A stretch of 64,000 nt of DNA. Origin: Nocardioides islandensis. GTDB lineage: Bacteria > Actinomycetota > Actinomycetes > Propionibacteriales > Nocardioidaceae. This document shows positions 47,688-56,403 of this stretch, one piece after another. Positions within the stretch are counted from its first letter, which is position 1. Each line of letters starts with the position of its first letter. The notes under the pieces were generated by a model that worked only from the letters and a program-made list of their open reading frames with translations, was not told the DNA's origin and made no database searches. Where the stretch lies: positions 62,001 through 126,000 of the forward strand of contig NZ_JADKPN010000007.1 in NCBI RefSeq assembly GCF_015352455.1, given 5' to 3'. The translations under genes and the position numbers were made by a program.

Positions 47688-48661
47688 CGGGACGCCCGCG
47701 CGTAGCGACCGGCCAGGCGTGCGACCGCCTCGGCCAGCTCGGGCGACTCGACGACCTCGAAGTCCGCGTCGAGCACGCCGATCCAGAACGCCAGGTCCGC
47801 GTGCGTGCGCGCGCCCATCGTCAGCAGGCACGCGGCGTCACCGCGCGGCTCCACGCCACCGCCCTCCAGCCACGGCCCCATCCGGGCGACGACGTCCTGC
47901 GCCGGCAGCCGCACCAGCACCTTGCCGTAGGCCTGCTGCTGCACGGCGCGGATCTTGGAGGCGACCCACTGCGCGACGTCCTCGGCCGGCAGGTCGCGCA
48001 GCCGGAACCGGTGACCGGTGGACCGGGTCTCCTTGAGCCGGTCCACGCGGAACGTGCGCCAGTCGTCGCGTTGTGGGTCGAAGGCGACGAGGTACCAGCG
48101 GCGTCCCCAGTTGACCAGCCGGTACGGCTCGACCTTCCGCTCCGAGCCGGCACCCGAACGGTCGCTGTAGTCGAACCGGATCAGCTCGCGGTCGCGGGCG
48201 GCGTTCGCGATGAGGGTCAGCAGGTCACCGTCGACGGCCGGGCCGCGGGAGTAGGGTGCCACTCGCGCCGTGTGCGACTGGAGCGCGTCGACGCGGTGGC
48301 CGAGCCGCTTCGGAAGCACCTGCTGGAGCTTGGTCAGCGCCCGCAGGGCGCTCTCCTCCATCCCGCTGACCGCGCCGCCGCTCGCCGTACGCAGGGAGAC
48401 GGCCACGGCGACGGCCTCCTCGTCCTCCAGGAGGAGCGGCGGCATGGCCGTGCCGGCCACGAGTCGGTAGCCGCCGATCGGCCCGCGGGTGGCCTCGACG
48501 GGGTAGCCCAGGGCACGCAGCCGCTCCACATCGTTGCGGACGGTCCGCGTCGTCACGTGCAGCCGGGAGGCCAGCTCGGGACCCGGCCACTCGCGCGGCG
48601 TCTGCAGCAGGGAGAGGAGCGAGAAGAGCCGTCCCGACGTCGCGGTTGGTGTCTCTGACAT
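47684..48661 (-). CDS. WYL-domain transcriptional regulator
   Basis: A 325-residue DeoR/HTH_11-type regulator. The N-terminal helix-turn-helix (about 10-65; LASRLHVTTRTVRNDVERLRALGYPV) is followed by a WYL domain (about 140-225; RFDYSDRSG, YRLVNWGRRWYLVAFD, FRVDRL) and a WCX C-terminal domain. WYL domains bind ligands such as nucleotides. It is divergent from an MFS exporter with a palindrome between them, suggesting control of export. The ATG follows TAATCT by 7 nt. Confidence 0.92.
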   Translation of the reverse strand: MSETPTATSGRLFSLLSLLQTPREWPGPELASRLHVTTRTVRNDVERLRALGYPVEATRGPIGGYRLVAGTAMPPLLLEDEEAVAVAVSLRTASGGAVSGMEESALRALTKLQQVLPKRLGHRVDALQSHTARVAPYSRGPAVDGDLLTLIANAARDRELIRFDYSDRSGAGSERKVEPYRLVNWGRRWYLVAFDPQRDDWRTFRVDRLKETRSTGHRFRLRDLPAEDVAQWVASKIRAVQQQAYGKVLVRLPAQDVVARMGPWLEGGGVEPRGDAACLLTMGARTHADLAFWIGVLDADFEVVESPELAEAVARLAGRYARASR

Positions 48662-48668
48662 GACTCGA

Positions 48669-48674
48669 AGATTA
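48669..48674 (-). promoter_or_regulatory. -10 element TAATCT
   Basis: TAATCT on the minus strand, 7 nt from the ATG at 48661. Confidence 0.55.
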
Positions 48675-48683
48675 CCTGCAATG

Positions 48684-48700
48684 AGGAACGAAACGTTCCT
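48684..48700. promoter_or_regulatory. Palindromic operator candidate
   Basis: AGGAACG-AAA-CGTTCCT is a perfect 7-bp inverted repeat in the 61-bp gap between the WYL regulator and the MFS gene; a further half-like GGTTCC lies at 48705. It would cover the -35 regions of both genes. Confidence 0.6.
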
Positions 48701-48710
48701 GATCGGTTCC

Positions 48711-48716
48711 TAGGTT
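48711..48716 (+). promoter_or_regulatory. -10 element TAGGTT
   Basis: TAGGTT, 6 nt from the ATG at 48723. Confidence 0.5.
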
Positions 48717-48722
48717 GAGGCC

Positions 48723-50207
48723 ATGACAACTCAGACCCTCGAACGGCCCACCGCGGTCGTCAGCGAGCAGCCGGAGAAGCACGAGACGAGCAAGTGGATC
48801 GGCTTCAGCGTGATCCTCAGCGCGATGATCCTGAACATCCTGGACTCGACGATCCTCAACGTCGCGGCCCCGTCGATCCAGCGTGACCTGACGCTGTCGG
48901 CGTCCGCGCTGGAGTGGATCGCCGCGGCGTACACGTTGGCGATCGCGGTCGGCCTGCTGGCCGGCGGTCGTCTCGGCGACGCGTTCGGCCGCAAGCGGAT
49001 GCTGATGACCGGGCTCGTCGGGTTCGTCGCGTCGTCGGTGCTCTGCTCGGTGGCCTGGTCGGCGGACGTGCTGGTCGCGGGCCGGGTGGCCCAGGGGCTG
49101 GCGGCGGCGCTGATGATCCCGCAGACGTTCGGGCTGATCCGGGACGTGTTCGGTCCGGCCGAGATCGGCAAGGCGTTCGCGGCCTTCGGCCCGGCGATCG
49201 GGCTCTCGACGGTCCTCGGCCCGGTGGTCGCCGGCCTGCTCATCAAGCTGGACGCGTTCGGCACCGACTGGCGCTCGCTGTTCCTCATCAACGTCCCGGT
49301 CGGACTGTTCGCGATCGTCGTCGGCCGCAAGGTCCTGCCGGACTCCGAGCCCGCCCACCGCGGCGCCCGACTCGACTGGGTCGGCCTGGCCCTGACCGCG
49401 GCCGTGAGCTTCCTCGTGGTGTTCCCGCTGGTCGAGGGGCGGACCCTGGGCTGGCCGGTGTGGCTGGTCGCCGTGGCCGCCGCCGCGGTCCCGCTGCTGG
49501 TCGTGGTCGGCAAGCGTCAGCAGGGCCGCATCGCGCGGGGGGAGACGCCGCTCGTCGAGCTCAGCGTGCTGCGCAAGCGGTCGTACGTGTCGGGCGTCGT
49601 CTTCACGATGGTGTTCTTCGGCAGCATCGTCGGGTTCTCGCTGACGACCGGCCTGTTCCTCCAGATCGGGCTGGGCATGACCCCGATGAGGGCCGCGCTC
49701 TACCTCGCCGGCTTCGCCGTGGGCGCGTTCTTCGGCTCCGGTGTCGGCGCCTGGGCCACCACCGCGGTCGGCCGCCCGATCCTGCACGTCGGCCTGGCCA
49801 TCATGGGCGTCGGGACGTTCGTCCTCTACGCCTCGGTCCGCGGCGCCGCCGACATCGGCTGGCTGCAGCTGGTGCCCGGCATGGTGGTCTACGGCCTCGG
49901 GATGGGCATGATCTTCGTCCCGCTGTTCAGCATCATCATGGGCGAGATCGAGGACCACGAGGTCGGCTCGGCCTCCGGGATGCTCGAGTCCTTCCAGCAG
50001 CTCGGCGCCTCGATCGGCGTGGCCGCCCTGGCGACGCTGTTCTTCGCCACCATCAAGCTGGAGGACGGCGGCCCGGTCGCCGCGGCCGTGGCCGGTCGGC
50101 ACGTGCTCGCCGCCGAGCACACCCTGCTGGTCTCGCTGGTGCTGATCGCGGTGGCCTTCGCCATCGGGTTCCTGCTGCCGAAGAAGGCCCGCGCGATGGG
50201 TCACTGA
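48723..50207 (+). CDS. MFS transporter, DHA2 (EmrB/QacA) type
   Basis: A 494-residue drug:H+ antiporter-like protein with 14 hydrophobic segments. LNILDSTILNVAAPSIQRDL in TM1 is the DHA2 motif, GRLGDAFGRKR is motif A and LGPVVAGLLI the antiporter motif C. Likely exports a hydrophobic toxic compound. The upstream palindrome and divergent WYL regulator suggest substrate-responsive expression. Confidence 0.94.
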   Translation: MTTQTLERPTAVVSEQPEKHETSKWIGFSVILSAMILNILDSTILNVAAPSIQRDLTLSASALEWIAAAYTLAIAVGLLAGGRLGDAFGRKRMLMTGLVGFVASSVLCSVAWSADVLVAGRVAQGLAAALMIPQTFGLIRDVFGPAEIGKAFAAFGPAIGLSTVLGPVVAGLLIKLDAFGTDWRSLFLINVPVGLFAIVVGRKVLPDSEPAHRGARLDWVGLALTAAVSFLVVFPLVEGRTLGWPVWLVAVAAAAVPLLVVVGKRQQGRIARGETPLVELSVLRKRSYVSGVVFTMVFFGSIVGFSLTTGLFLQIGLGMTPMRAALYLAGFAVGAFFGSGVGAWATTAVGRPILHVGLAIMGVGTFVLYASVRGAADIGWLQLVPGMVVYGLGMGMIFVPLFSIIMGEIEDHEVGSASGMLESFQQLGASIGVAALATLFFATIKLEDGGPVAAAVAGRHVLAAEHTLLVSLVLIAVAFAIGFLLPKKARAMGH

Positions 50208-50220
50208 GGCCACCCACCTC

Positions 50221-50279
50221 AGCGTTTCGTCTGCGGTCTCGCCTGGCCTGTCACGCCGGGCGGCCGCAGACGAATCGCT
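50221..50279. terminator. Bidirectional terminator hairpin
   Basis: AGCGTTTCGTCTGCGG and CCGCAGACGAATCGCT pair over 15 of 16 positions with a 27-nt loop, between the convergent MFS gene and the secreted stalk protein. Confidence 0.75.
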
Positions 50280-50292
50280 GCGTCGGGGTCGA

Positions 50293-51009
50293 TCAGGGCT
50301 GGTTGTCCACGCTGCTGACGGAGATCGCGGTCAGCCGGCCCTGTGAGATACCGCCGCCTCCGAAGGTCTGGCACTGCCAGACGACCGTTCCGCCGACCGG
50401 GAAGGTGGCGACCAGGGAGTTGGTGATGATCTGGCTGGTGTGTGTCGAGACGCCCTGCACGAAGCTCTTGTCGGTGCCGGTGCCCGCCACCAGGTCGCAC
50501 TCCACGATGTCGGAGTTGTTGGCGGTGTCGATCTGGGCCTTGGCGCTCAGCACGTAGCTGCCGGCGGGCAGGTTCAGGGTCTGCACCGGCGTCATCGTCG
50601 AGGGGACCGAGAACCCGGTCTCGAAGTGCCGCGAGTACGCCGGGCCGCCCTGGTTGAGGGTTGCCTTCGCCGCGGCAGACAGCTGGTCGAGCCCCACCTG
50701 TCCCGCGCCGAGGTCAGCACCGGCCACCGAGCCGTCCACGATCTTGGCCCCCGTGACCGAGCCGTCGGCGAGCTTCGACCCGGTGACAGCGTGGTCGGCC
50801 AGCGTCGTGGAGCGCACCGACAGGTACGCCAGGTCCTTGGTCTTGACCTCGTGGTTCTTGATCGACTTGGAGACGACCGAGTTCTTCGGCGCCAGGGTCG
50901 AGGCGGCGTACGCCCCGGTGCTCGTCGCGACGACCAGCGCGAGGACTGAGATGACCAGCGACGGCGAGATGCGTCGGCGGTTCGGGGACGTGTCGCGGGT
51001 GTTCGGCAT
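50293..51009 (-). CDS. Secreted protein with stalk-like repeats
   Basis: A 238-residue exported protein. The signal peptide ends around GAYAAS. Residues about 60-110 have short degenerate repeats, ADHAVTGSKLADGSVTGAKI then DGSVAGADLGAGQV, that look like the trimeric stalks of phage tail fibres and adhesins. The C-terminal domain (about 125-238) is beta-rich with Cys in VECDLV and VWQCQTF, and may be a C1q/TNF-like or collagen-binding head. No wall anchor is visible. Function unknown. Confidence 0.75.
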   Translation of the reverse strand: MPNTRDTSPNRRRISPSLVISVLALVVATSTGAYAASTLAPKNSVVSKSIKNHEVKTKDLAYLSVRSTTLADHAVTGSKLADGSVTGAKIVDGSVAGADLGAGQVGLDQLSAAAKATLNQGGPAYSRHFETGFSVPSTMTPVQTLNLPAGSYVLSAKAQIDTANNSDIVECDLVAGTGTDKSFVQGVSTHTSQIITNSLVATFPVGGTVVWQCQTFGGGGISQGRLTAISVSSVDNQP

Positions 51010-51083
51010 GGAGGTGTCGCCTTTCCGAGGTGGGTGTTCGGCCTTCCTTGTATCACCCCGACGGCGCCCGGGGCGGCCGACTC

Positions 51084-51089
51084 TAGGGT
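51084..51089 (+). promoter_or_regulatory. -10 element TAGGGT
   Basis: TAGGGT, 7 nt from the ATG at 51097. Confidence 0.5.
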
Positions 51090-51096
51090 GAGACGC

Positions 51097-52782
51097 ATGA
51101 CGAGCGAACGGGCCGTGGACGCCATCGCGGAGCGCTACGTCGAGGAGGCCGCCGCCCTCGACCCGATGATGGCGGCGTACGCCGGCATCGCCGGGCACGA
51201 CGGGGAGCTGCCCGACCTCTCCCCCGGCGGCTACGAGGAGCGCGTCGAGCTGGACCGGCAGGCGCTGGCCGACGTCCGCGCGGCGACACCGGTCGACGAG
51301 CGCGAGCGGGTCGCGCAGGAGGCGTTCGTGGAGCGGCTCGGCCTCAAGGTCGAGCTGTACGACGCGGGGATCGTCACCAGCCAGGTCTCGGTCACCGCCG
51401 GGCCGATGCAGAACATGCGCGGGATCCTCGACCTGATGCCGACCGACGGCGAGGAGGCGCAGCGCAACATCAGCGAGCGGCTCGCGGCCGTGCCGCGGGC
51501 ATTGGCGCAGTACCGGGAGACGCTGCTCGACGCCGCCGACCGCGGCCACGTCTCGGCCGGCCGACAGCTCGAGCAGGTCGACCAGCAGGTACGCCGCTGG
51601 ACCGGCCAGGCGGGTGCCGGCGACCTGTTCCTCGACCTGGTCGGGTCACTGGACGCCGAGGGCGCCCTCGCCGACGACCTGGAGCGCCACGCCCGGGCCG
51701 CCAGCGCGGCGTTCGCCGAGTTCGGCCGGTTCCTCGGCGCCGAGCTCGCGCCGCGCGGGCGGGAGCGGGAGGCGGTCGGCCGCGACACGTACGCACTGTG
51801 CAACCGCTTCTTCCTGGGCGCGACCGTCGACCTCGACGAGACCTACGCGTGGGGCTGGGAAGAGCTCAAGCGGCTCGACGACGAGAAGCGGGAGACCGCC
51901 GACCGCATCAAGCCCGGCAGCACCGTGCGCGAGGCCGTCGAGGTGCTCGACACCGACCCGACGCGGCTGGTGCACGGCGGCGAGAGCTTCCGGCGGTGGA
52001 TGCAGGAGCTCTCGGACCGCACCGTCGCGGAGATGGCCGACGTGCACTTCGACATCCCGGAGCCGGTCCGGCGCCTCGAGTGCCGCCTCGCACCGACCCA
52101 CGACGGCGGCATCTACTACACCGGCCCGTCGGAGGACTTCAGCCGGCCGGGGAGGATGTGGTGGTCGGTGCCCGAGGGCATCGAGGACTTCGCCACCTGG
52201 CGCGAGACGACCACCGTCTTCCACGAGGGCGTGCCGGGCCACCACCTCCAGGGCGCGCAGACGATGTACCGCGCCGACATCCTCAACCGCTGGCAGCGCC
52301 AGTGCTGCTGGGTCAGTGGGCACGGCGAGGGCTGGGCGCTGTACGCCGAGCGGCTGATGGACGACCTCGGCTACCTGGCCGACCCCGGCGACTACATGGG
52401 CATGCTCGACGGCCAGTCGATGCGGGCCGCGCGGGTCGTCGTCGACATCGGCATGCACCTCGAGCTGGAGATCCCGAAGGACAACCCGTTCGGGTTCCAC
52501 CCCGGCGAGACCTGGACGCCGGCCCTGGGGCTGGACTTCATGCGCGCCCACTGCCTGATGGAGGACGAGTACATCCAGTACGAAGTGCTCCGCTACCTCG
52601 GCTGGCCGGGCCAGGCGCCGTCGTACAAGGTGGGCGAGCGGATCTGGCTCGAGTGCCGCGAGGACGTACGGCGGGCCCAGGGCGACGCCTTCGACCTCAA
52701 GGCCTTCCACCGGGCGGCGCTGGACCTCGGCTCGCTCGGCCTCGACCCGTTCCGGGCGGCGATCAGCCGCATCCGCTGGTGA
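51097..52782 (+). CDS. DUF885 zinc peptidase-like protein
   Basis: A 561-residue protein of the DUF885 family, an M3/M32-like gluzincin fold. FHEGVPGHHLQGAQ supplies the HExxH-like zinc ligands, and SGHGEGWALYAERLMDDLGY, with LDGQSMRAARVVVDIGMH after it, supplies the third ligand region. Expected to be a cytoplasmic carboxypeptidase or oligopeptidase; no signal peptide. The ATG at 51097 is leaderless by the -10 spacing. Its stop overlaps the maf start (GTGA). Confidence 0.9.
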   Translation: MTSERAVDAIAERYVEEAAALDPMMAAYAGIAGHDGELPDLSPGGYEERVELDRQALADVRAATPVDERERVAQEAFVERLGLKVELYDAGIVTSQVSVTAGPMQNMRGILDLMPTDGEEAQRNISERLAAVPRALAQYRETLLDAADRGHVSAGRQLEQVDQQVRRWTGQAGAGDLFLDLVGSLDAEGALADDLERHARAASAAFAEFGRFLGAELAPRGREREAVGRDTYALCNRFFLGATVDLDETYAWGWEELKRLDDEKRETADRIKPGSTVREAVEVLDTDPTRLVHGGESFRRWMQELSDRTVAEMADVHFDIPEPVRRLECRLAPTHDGGIYYTGPSEDFSRPGRMWWSVPEGIEDFATWRETTTVFHEGVPGHHLQGAQTMYRADILNRWQRQCCWVSGHGEGWALYAERLMDDLGYLADPGDYMGMLDGQSMRAARVVVDIGMHLELEIPKDNPFGFHPGETWTPALGLDFMRAHCLMEDEYIQYEVLRYLGWPGQAPSYKVGERIWLECREDVRRAQGDAFDLKAFHRAALDLGSLGLDPFRAAISRIRW

Positions 52783-53372
52783 CCACGCTCGTCCTGGCCT
52801 CACAGTCGCCCGCCCGGCTGGCCACCCTGAGATCGGCGGGGGTCGAGCCGGTGGTCATCGTGTCCGGGGTCGACGAGTCGCAGGTCACCGACGCACCCCC
52901 CGCCGAGCTGGCCCTGCAGCTGGCCGAGCTGAAGTGCGCAGCGGTGGCCGGCCGGCCGGAGGTGCCGCACGACGCGCTCGTGCTCGGGTGCGACTCGGTG
53001 CTGGAGCTGGACGGCCGGTCCCTCGGCAAGCCGGAGGACGCCGATGACGCACGGTCGCGCTGGCGTTCGATGCGAGGGCGCTCCGGCATCCTGCACACGG
53101 GTCACGCGCTGCGAGACGGCCACCGCGTCGCGGCGGCGACCGCGTCGACCGTCGTGCACTTCGCGGACCTCACCGACGAGGAGATCGACGCCTACGTCGC
53201 CACCGGAGAGCCCCTGAACGTCGCGGGCGCGTTCACCGTCGACGGCTTGGGCGGCGCCTTCGTCACCGGCATCGAGGGCGACCACCACAACGTGGTGGGG
53301 CTCAGCCTGCCGCTGCTCCGGGACCTCCTGGCTGAGCTCGGCCACCCGTGGACGTCCCTGTGGCGTCGCTAG
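52779..53372 (+). CDS. maf: Maf-family nucleotide pyrophosphatase
   Basis: A 197-residue Maf protein, hydrolysing non-canonical or modified nucleoside triphosphates. LVLASQSPARLATLRSAGV is the family N-terminus, GCDSVLELDGRSLGKP the metal site, and GEPLNVAGAFTVDGLGGAFV the C-terminal signature. It follows DUF885 with a 4-nt overlap. In M. tuberculosis maf lies directly after accE5; here it is about 11 kb away. The 3' 71 nt overlap the convergent gtrA-like gene. Confidence 0.94.
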   Translation: MTTLVLASQSPARLATLRSAGVEPVVIVSGVDESQVTDAPPAELALQLAELKCAAVAGRPEVPHDALVLGCDSVLELDGRSLGKPEDADDARSRWRSMRGRSGILHTGHALRDGHRVAAATASTVVHFADLTDEEIDAYVATGEPLNVAGAFTVDGLGGAFVTGIEGDHHNVVGLSLPLLRDLLAELGHPWTSLWRR

Positions 53373-53874
53373 CCGTCCCGTCTGCCGTCGCGTCGGTCTC
53401 GTTGCCGGCCCAGGGCCGGAACGGGTCGAGGTGCGCCGGCCGCGGGAACACGTAGGTGCGGAACAGGTAGAACCGCGCCACCTGACCGAGCAGCTGGCCG
53501 ATCACGACGCCGGAGAGGTTGTCGGCGAGCGGGTCGTCCAGCCCGAGCACGTTGCGGCTGAACCACAGGCACGCCATCGGGATGATCATGGTCACGGTGT
53601 TGATGACGAAGTACGCCGTGCGGCCGCCGTCGGCGTGCTGCGGCGGACGGTGCTTGAAGGTCCACTGCCGGCTCAGCCGATAGCTGATCAGCATGCCCAC
53701 GAAGTTCGCGATCACGAACGCCGTCACCGGGTGCCCCGGCAGCCACGGGTCGTTGGTGACGTAGAAGCCGTGGACGAGGAAGTTGAAGATCAAGAAGGCG
53801 ACGAAGGTCGCGATGCCGCCGACGGCCGCGAAGCGGCCGATCTCGGTCAGCAGGCGGTGCCAGCCATCTCCCAC
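53302..53874 (-). CDS. GtrA-family membrane protein
   Basis: A 190-residue protein with four hydrophobic helices, GRFAAVGGIATFVAFLIFN, IANFVGMLISYRLSRQWTF, VINTVTMIIPMACLWF and GQVARFYLFRTYVF, as in GtrA flippases that move lipid-linked sugars. GtrA-like Rv3277 belongs to the same conserved neighbourhood in M. tuberculosis. The 40-residue C-terminal tail is low complexity (Thr/Gly/Ala/Asp) and is the part overlapping maf on the other strand. GTG at 53874 follows TAGCCT by 7 nt. Confidence 0.9.
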   Translation of the reverse strand: MGDGWHRLLTEIGRFAAVGGIATFVAFLIFNFLVHGFYVTNDPWLPGHPVTAFVIANFVGMLISYRLSRQWTFKHRPPQHADGGRTAYFVINTVTMIIPMACLWFSRNVLGLDDPLADNLSGVVIGQLLGQVARFYLFRTYVFPRPAHLDPFRPWAGNETDATADGTASDATGTSTGGRAQPGGPGAAAG

Positions 53875-53881
53875 GGTGCAG

Positions 53882-53887
53882 AGGCTA
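53882..53887 (-). promoter_or_regulatory. -10 element TAGCCT
   Basis: TAGCCT on the minus strand, 7 nt from the GTG at 53874, overlapping the stop codon of the upstream lipoprotein gene. Confidence 0.5.
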
Positions 53888-54892
53888 TCCGTCGCCCAGC
53901 GCGACTTCCTGCTGGACCGTCTCCTGCCGTGTCGAGGGGCCGGGTCCGGACTTCTTCTCCAGCACGAGGTCGAGCGTGATGTCGAGGGTGTCGGCGCCGG
54001 TGCCGCCGTCGAAGACCCAGGTCCCCCGGACAGCGCTGGGCAGTGGCTCGCTGTCGCCCGAGCGCTCGTCGACCTCCACCGCGTCGGCGCCGTTCACGGT
54101 GATGCGGTGCCGCACGGACTGCACGTCGTACGAGGTCGCGCCCACCCGCACGCCGGAGATCGTGATGTCGATGCCGAGCAGCAGCCACGTGTCGCCGTCC
54201 GCCGCCCACCCGTGACCCGGTAGGTACGGCGTGCGCACCGGCGCGTCGACCACGCACGAGACGTCCGGGACGACGTCGCCGTGCGCGAAGCCTTCCTGCG
54301 TGCAGGGCGCCTCGACGCCCACCGTCCGGTCGGCGTACAGCGGCGCGGCGGCACCGGCAGCGCGGTCGCCGGTGGCCGGGTCGACGGTCTGGGTCAGCCC
54401 GTCATAGCTGACCTCGAACGTCGCGGACCTCCCGTCGCCGTCGACCGCGACGTACATCGTGCCGACGCCGGTGTCGGTCGTGCCCTGGTCGCCGGCGAGC
54501 CGGTACGGCGCGCCGAGGTCGGCCCGGGTGTCGCCGGACACGAGCACGACGTCGGCCTCCTGCGGGTCCGCGCCGATGACGCCGATCGGGACACCGCCCT
54601 CGCCGAACGGGTCGTGCGACCAGGTGACGGGGACGAACGCGCCACCGTCGGGAGCGGAGTGCTTCTTCCCGTCGCCCGCCTGGTCGGCGGTGACCTCGTC
54701 GACGGGCGCGCCGACGGTGAGGTCGATGCGACCGGTCGGGAGCAGGACGAACGCCGCGTCGCCCTGCACCTTGTCCGAGAGGTGCCCGACGACCACGTCG
54801 CCGCCGTCCGCGCTGCTGGCTTCGTCGCCGCACGCCGTGAGGCCGGCCCCCACGAGGAGGCCGGCCAGCACGGTGCTCGTCAGGCGGTTCAT
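53885..54892 (-). CDS. Lipoprotein in T7SS-like operon
   Basis: A 335-residue lipoprotein: signal with lipobox LTAC (residues 18-21), then a beta-rich extracellular part with two nearby Cys (APCTQEG, VSCVVD) that may pair. No family recognised. ATG at 54892 overlaps the stop of the upstream gene (ATGA), tying it to the WXG100/EspC-like genes. It may be an envelope partner of the secreted proteins. The 54892 start gives a clean signal peptide, whereas the open frame extends further upstream. Confidence 0.72.
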   Translation of the reverse strand: MNRLTSTVLAGLLVGAGLTACGDEASSADGGDVVVGHLSDKVQGDAAFVLLPTGRIDLTVGAPVDEVTADQAGDGKKHSAPDGGAFVPVTWSHDPFGEGGVPIGVIGADPQEADVVLVSGDTRADLGAPYRLAGDQGTTDTGVGTMYVAVDGDGRSATFEVSYDGLTQTVDPATGDRAAGAAAPLYADRTVGVEAPCTQEGFAHGDVVPDVSCVVDAPVRTPYLPGHGWAADGDTWLLLGIDITISGVRVGATSYDVQSVRHRITVNGADAVEVDERSGDSEPLPSAVRGTWVFDGGTGADTLDITLDLVLEKKSGPGPSTRQETVQQEVALGDG

Positions 54893-55389
54893 GCCCCGGC
54901 GTAGACCTCGCGCTTGAGCTCCTTGACCTCCGCGAACTGCTGCTCGACGAGCTGGGTGGCGGCGCTGGACACCGCGCCGCAGAACGCCTGCTCGTCCAGC
55001 TTCTTCTGCACGTCGCGGTCCAGGTCGACGGCCCAGGACTCCATGCCGACCGCGCTGATCCGCACGGCACCACCGGCCGCCTCGCCCTCGACCACCAGGC
55101 CGGAGCGCGCGCGGACGTACTGCTCGTCGCGGGGGCTCGTCGGCGGCGACTCCCTGGTGAACGTCTGCCCGAAGTCGCGGCTGCGGGCCACGTAGTAGGC
55201 CTTCATCCGGGCCACGAAGAGCAGCTTGGCCAGGCGCGTGAGCTGACGCTCGAGGTCGGCGACGGACGCCCACTCGTAGTAGCCGGCCGCCAACGAGAAC
55301 CGCACGTGCGTGCGGCCCGAGATCGTCGCGAAGGCCTTCTCGTCGGGGGTCGCGGCGGACGCCTGCAGATCCGCGAGCGCTGTCGTCAT
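54889..55389 (-). CDS. Hypothetical, possibly YbaB-like, in T7SS-like operon
   Basis: A 166-residue cytoplasmic protein without recognised domain. The C-terminal part (about 95-160; GGAVRISAVGMESWAVDLD followed by AFCGAVSSAATQLVEQQF) resembles the strand-plus-helix pattern of YbaB/EbfC-like proteins such as EspL, which accompany type VII loci; this is a weak pattern match. GGAG precedes the ATG. It lies 15 nt downstream of the WXG-like gene and overlaps the lipoprotein gene. Confidence 0.6.
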   Translation of the reverse strand: MTTALADLQASAATPDEKAFATISGRTHVRFSLAAGYYEWASVADLERQLTRLAKLLFVARMKAYYVARSRDFGQTFTRESPPTSPRDEQYVRARSGLVVEGEAAGGAVRISAVGMESWAVDLDRDVQKKLDEQAFCGAVSSAATQLVEQQFAEVKELKREVYAGA

Positions 55390-55404
55390 GGTCGCTCCAC
55401 CCTC

Positions 55405-56403
55405 TCAGTCGTTGTCCGGGCGGCCGACGTCCGGGTTGTGCGTGCCCTGGTCGGCGAGCGTGGGCCGCGGTGCCACGAAGTCCGTCGTGTACGACGACAC
55501 GACACCACTGCTGTTGGACATCGCGTCGACGATCTTCTGCTCGGCCTTCTGGACGGCCTCCTTGAGGTCGTTGATGCCCTGCTTGGCCTTGTCGATGACG
55601 CCCTCGACGGACTCGGCGGAGTAGTCGTTCTTCGGCTCGTCCTCGATCTGGCCGGCGAAGGTGTTGGCCACGTCGATGCCGGAGGCGACCGCGCCCAGGG
55701 CGATCGCGGCGCTCGTGCCACCGGTCAGCGGGAGGGCCGCGATGGCCACCACCGCGCCGACCACCGAGAGGCCGATCTCCCAGTCGTTCTTGCCGCAGTC
55801 GTCGTAGTGGTCGAGCGCCGAGCTCACCTTGTGGGCGATGTCGTCGATGTTGAGGCGGGCCCGCTTCCAGAGCTCCTTCTCGGCGTTCAGCGCGTTCATC
55901 AGGATCGAGCCGACGATGAACTGGTTATGCGTCCGGTCCTTGAACGGGATGATGAAGTTGTCGTTGAACGCCTGGGCCGCCAGGCCGTCCCACTCGTCGA
56001 TGGTGTTGCCGGCCACGGTCATGGCCGACAGCTCGGTGTTCACCGGGTGCGGGTCGCCCTGGATCGGGTCGGTGAACGCCTCGGTGCACAGGGCGTTCAT
56101 GCACGTGGTGACCTGCCCCATCGGTCCGTCGAAGTCGCCGGGGTCCGGCAGCACGAGGAAGTCGTTGAACAGCGAGTGGATCTCGTTGAACTTCATCTCC
56201 GCGTCCCAGACGTGCTGCTTGAGCTGGTCCTCGGTCATGTACGACGAGGACTGGCCGCCGCCGTACGACGCGCCGCCGTACGGGTCGGGGGGCGGGTAGA
56301 ACATCCCGTCCTGCTTGTAGATCTGGAACTCGTCGAAGAGGTACTTCTCGACGGCCTTGTCGTAGATCTCCTGCGCGTGGAACCCGAGTTCCTCGAAGCT
56401 CAT
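55405..56403 (-). CDS. Large WXG100-superfamily-like protein
   Basis: A 332-residue helical protein. A Tyr/Gly/Pro-rich N-terminal linker (about 34-52) is followed by helices with WDGLAAQAFNDNF (about 138-150), a WxG-type turn, then a hydrophobic Gly/Ala-rich segment (about 210-250) and an amphipathic coiled-coil end. This layout is that of large T7SS substrates. It overlaps the upstream EspC-like gene by ATGA. It should work with or be co-secreted with it. Function unknown. Confidence 0.7.
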   Translation of the reverse strand: MSFEELGFHAQEIYDKAVEKYLFDEFQIYKQDGMFYPPPDPYGGASYGGGQSSSYMTEDQLKQHVWDAEMKFNEIHSLFNDFLVLPDPGDFDGPMGQVTTCMNALCTEAFTDPIQGDPHPVNTELSAMTVAGNTIDEWDGLAAQAFNDNFIIPFKDRTHNQFIVGSILMNALNAEKELWKRARLNIDDIAHKVSSALDHYDDCGKNDWEIGLSVVGAVVAIAALPLTGGTSAAIALGAVASGIDVANTFAGQIEDEPKNDYSAESVEGVIDKAKQGINDLKEAVQKAEQKIVDAMSNSSGVVSSYTTDFVAPRPTLADQGTHNPDVGRPDND

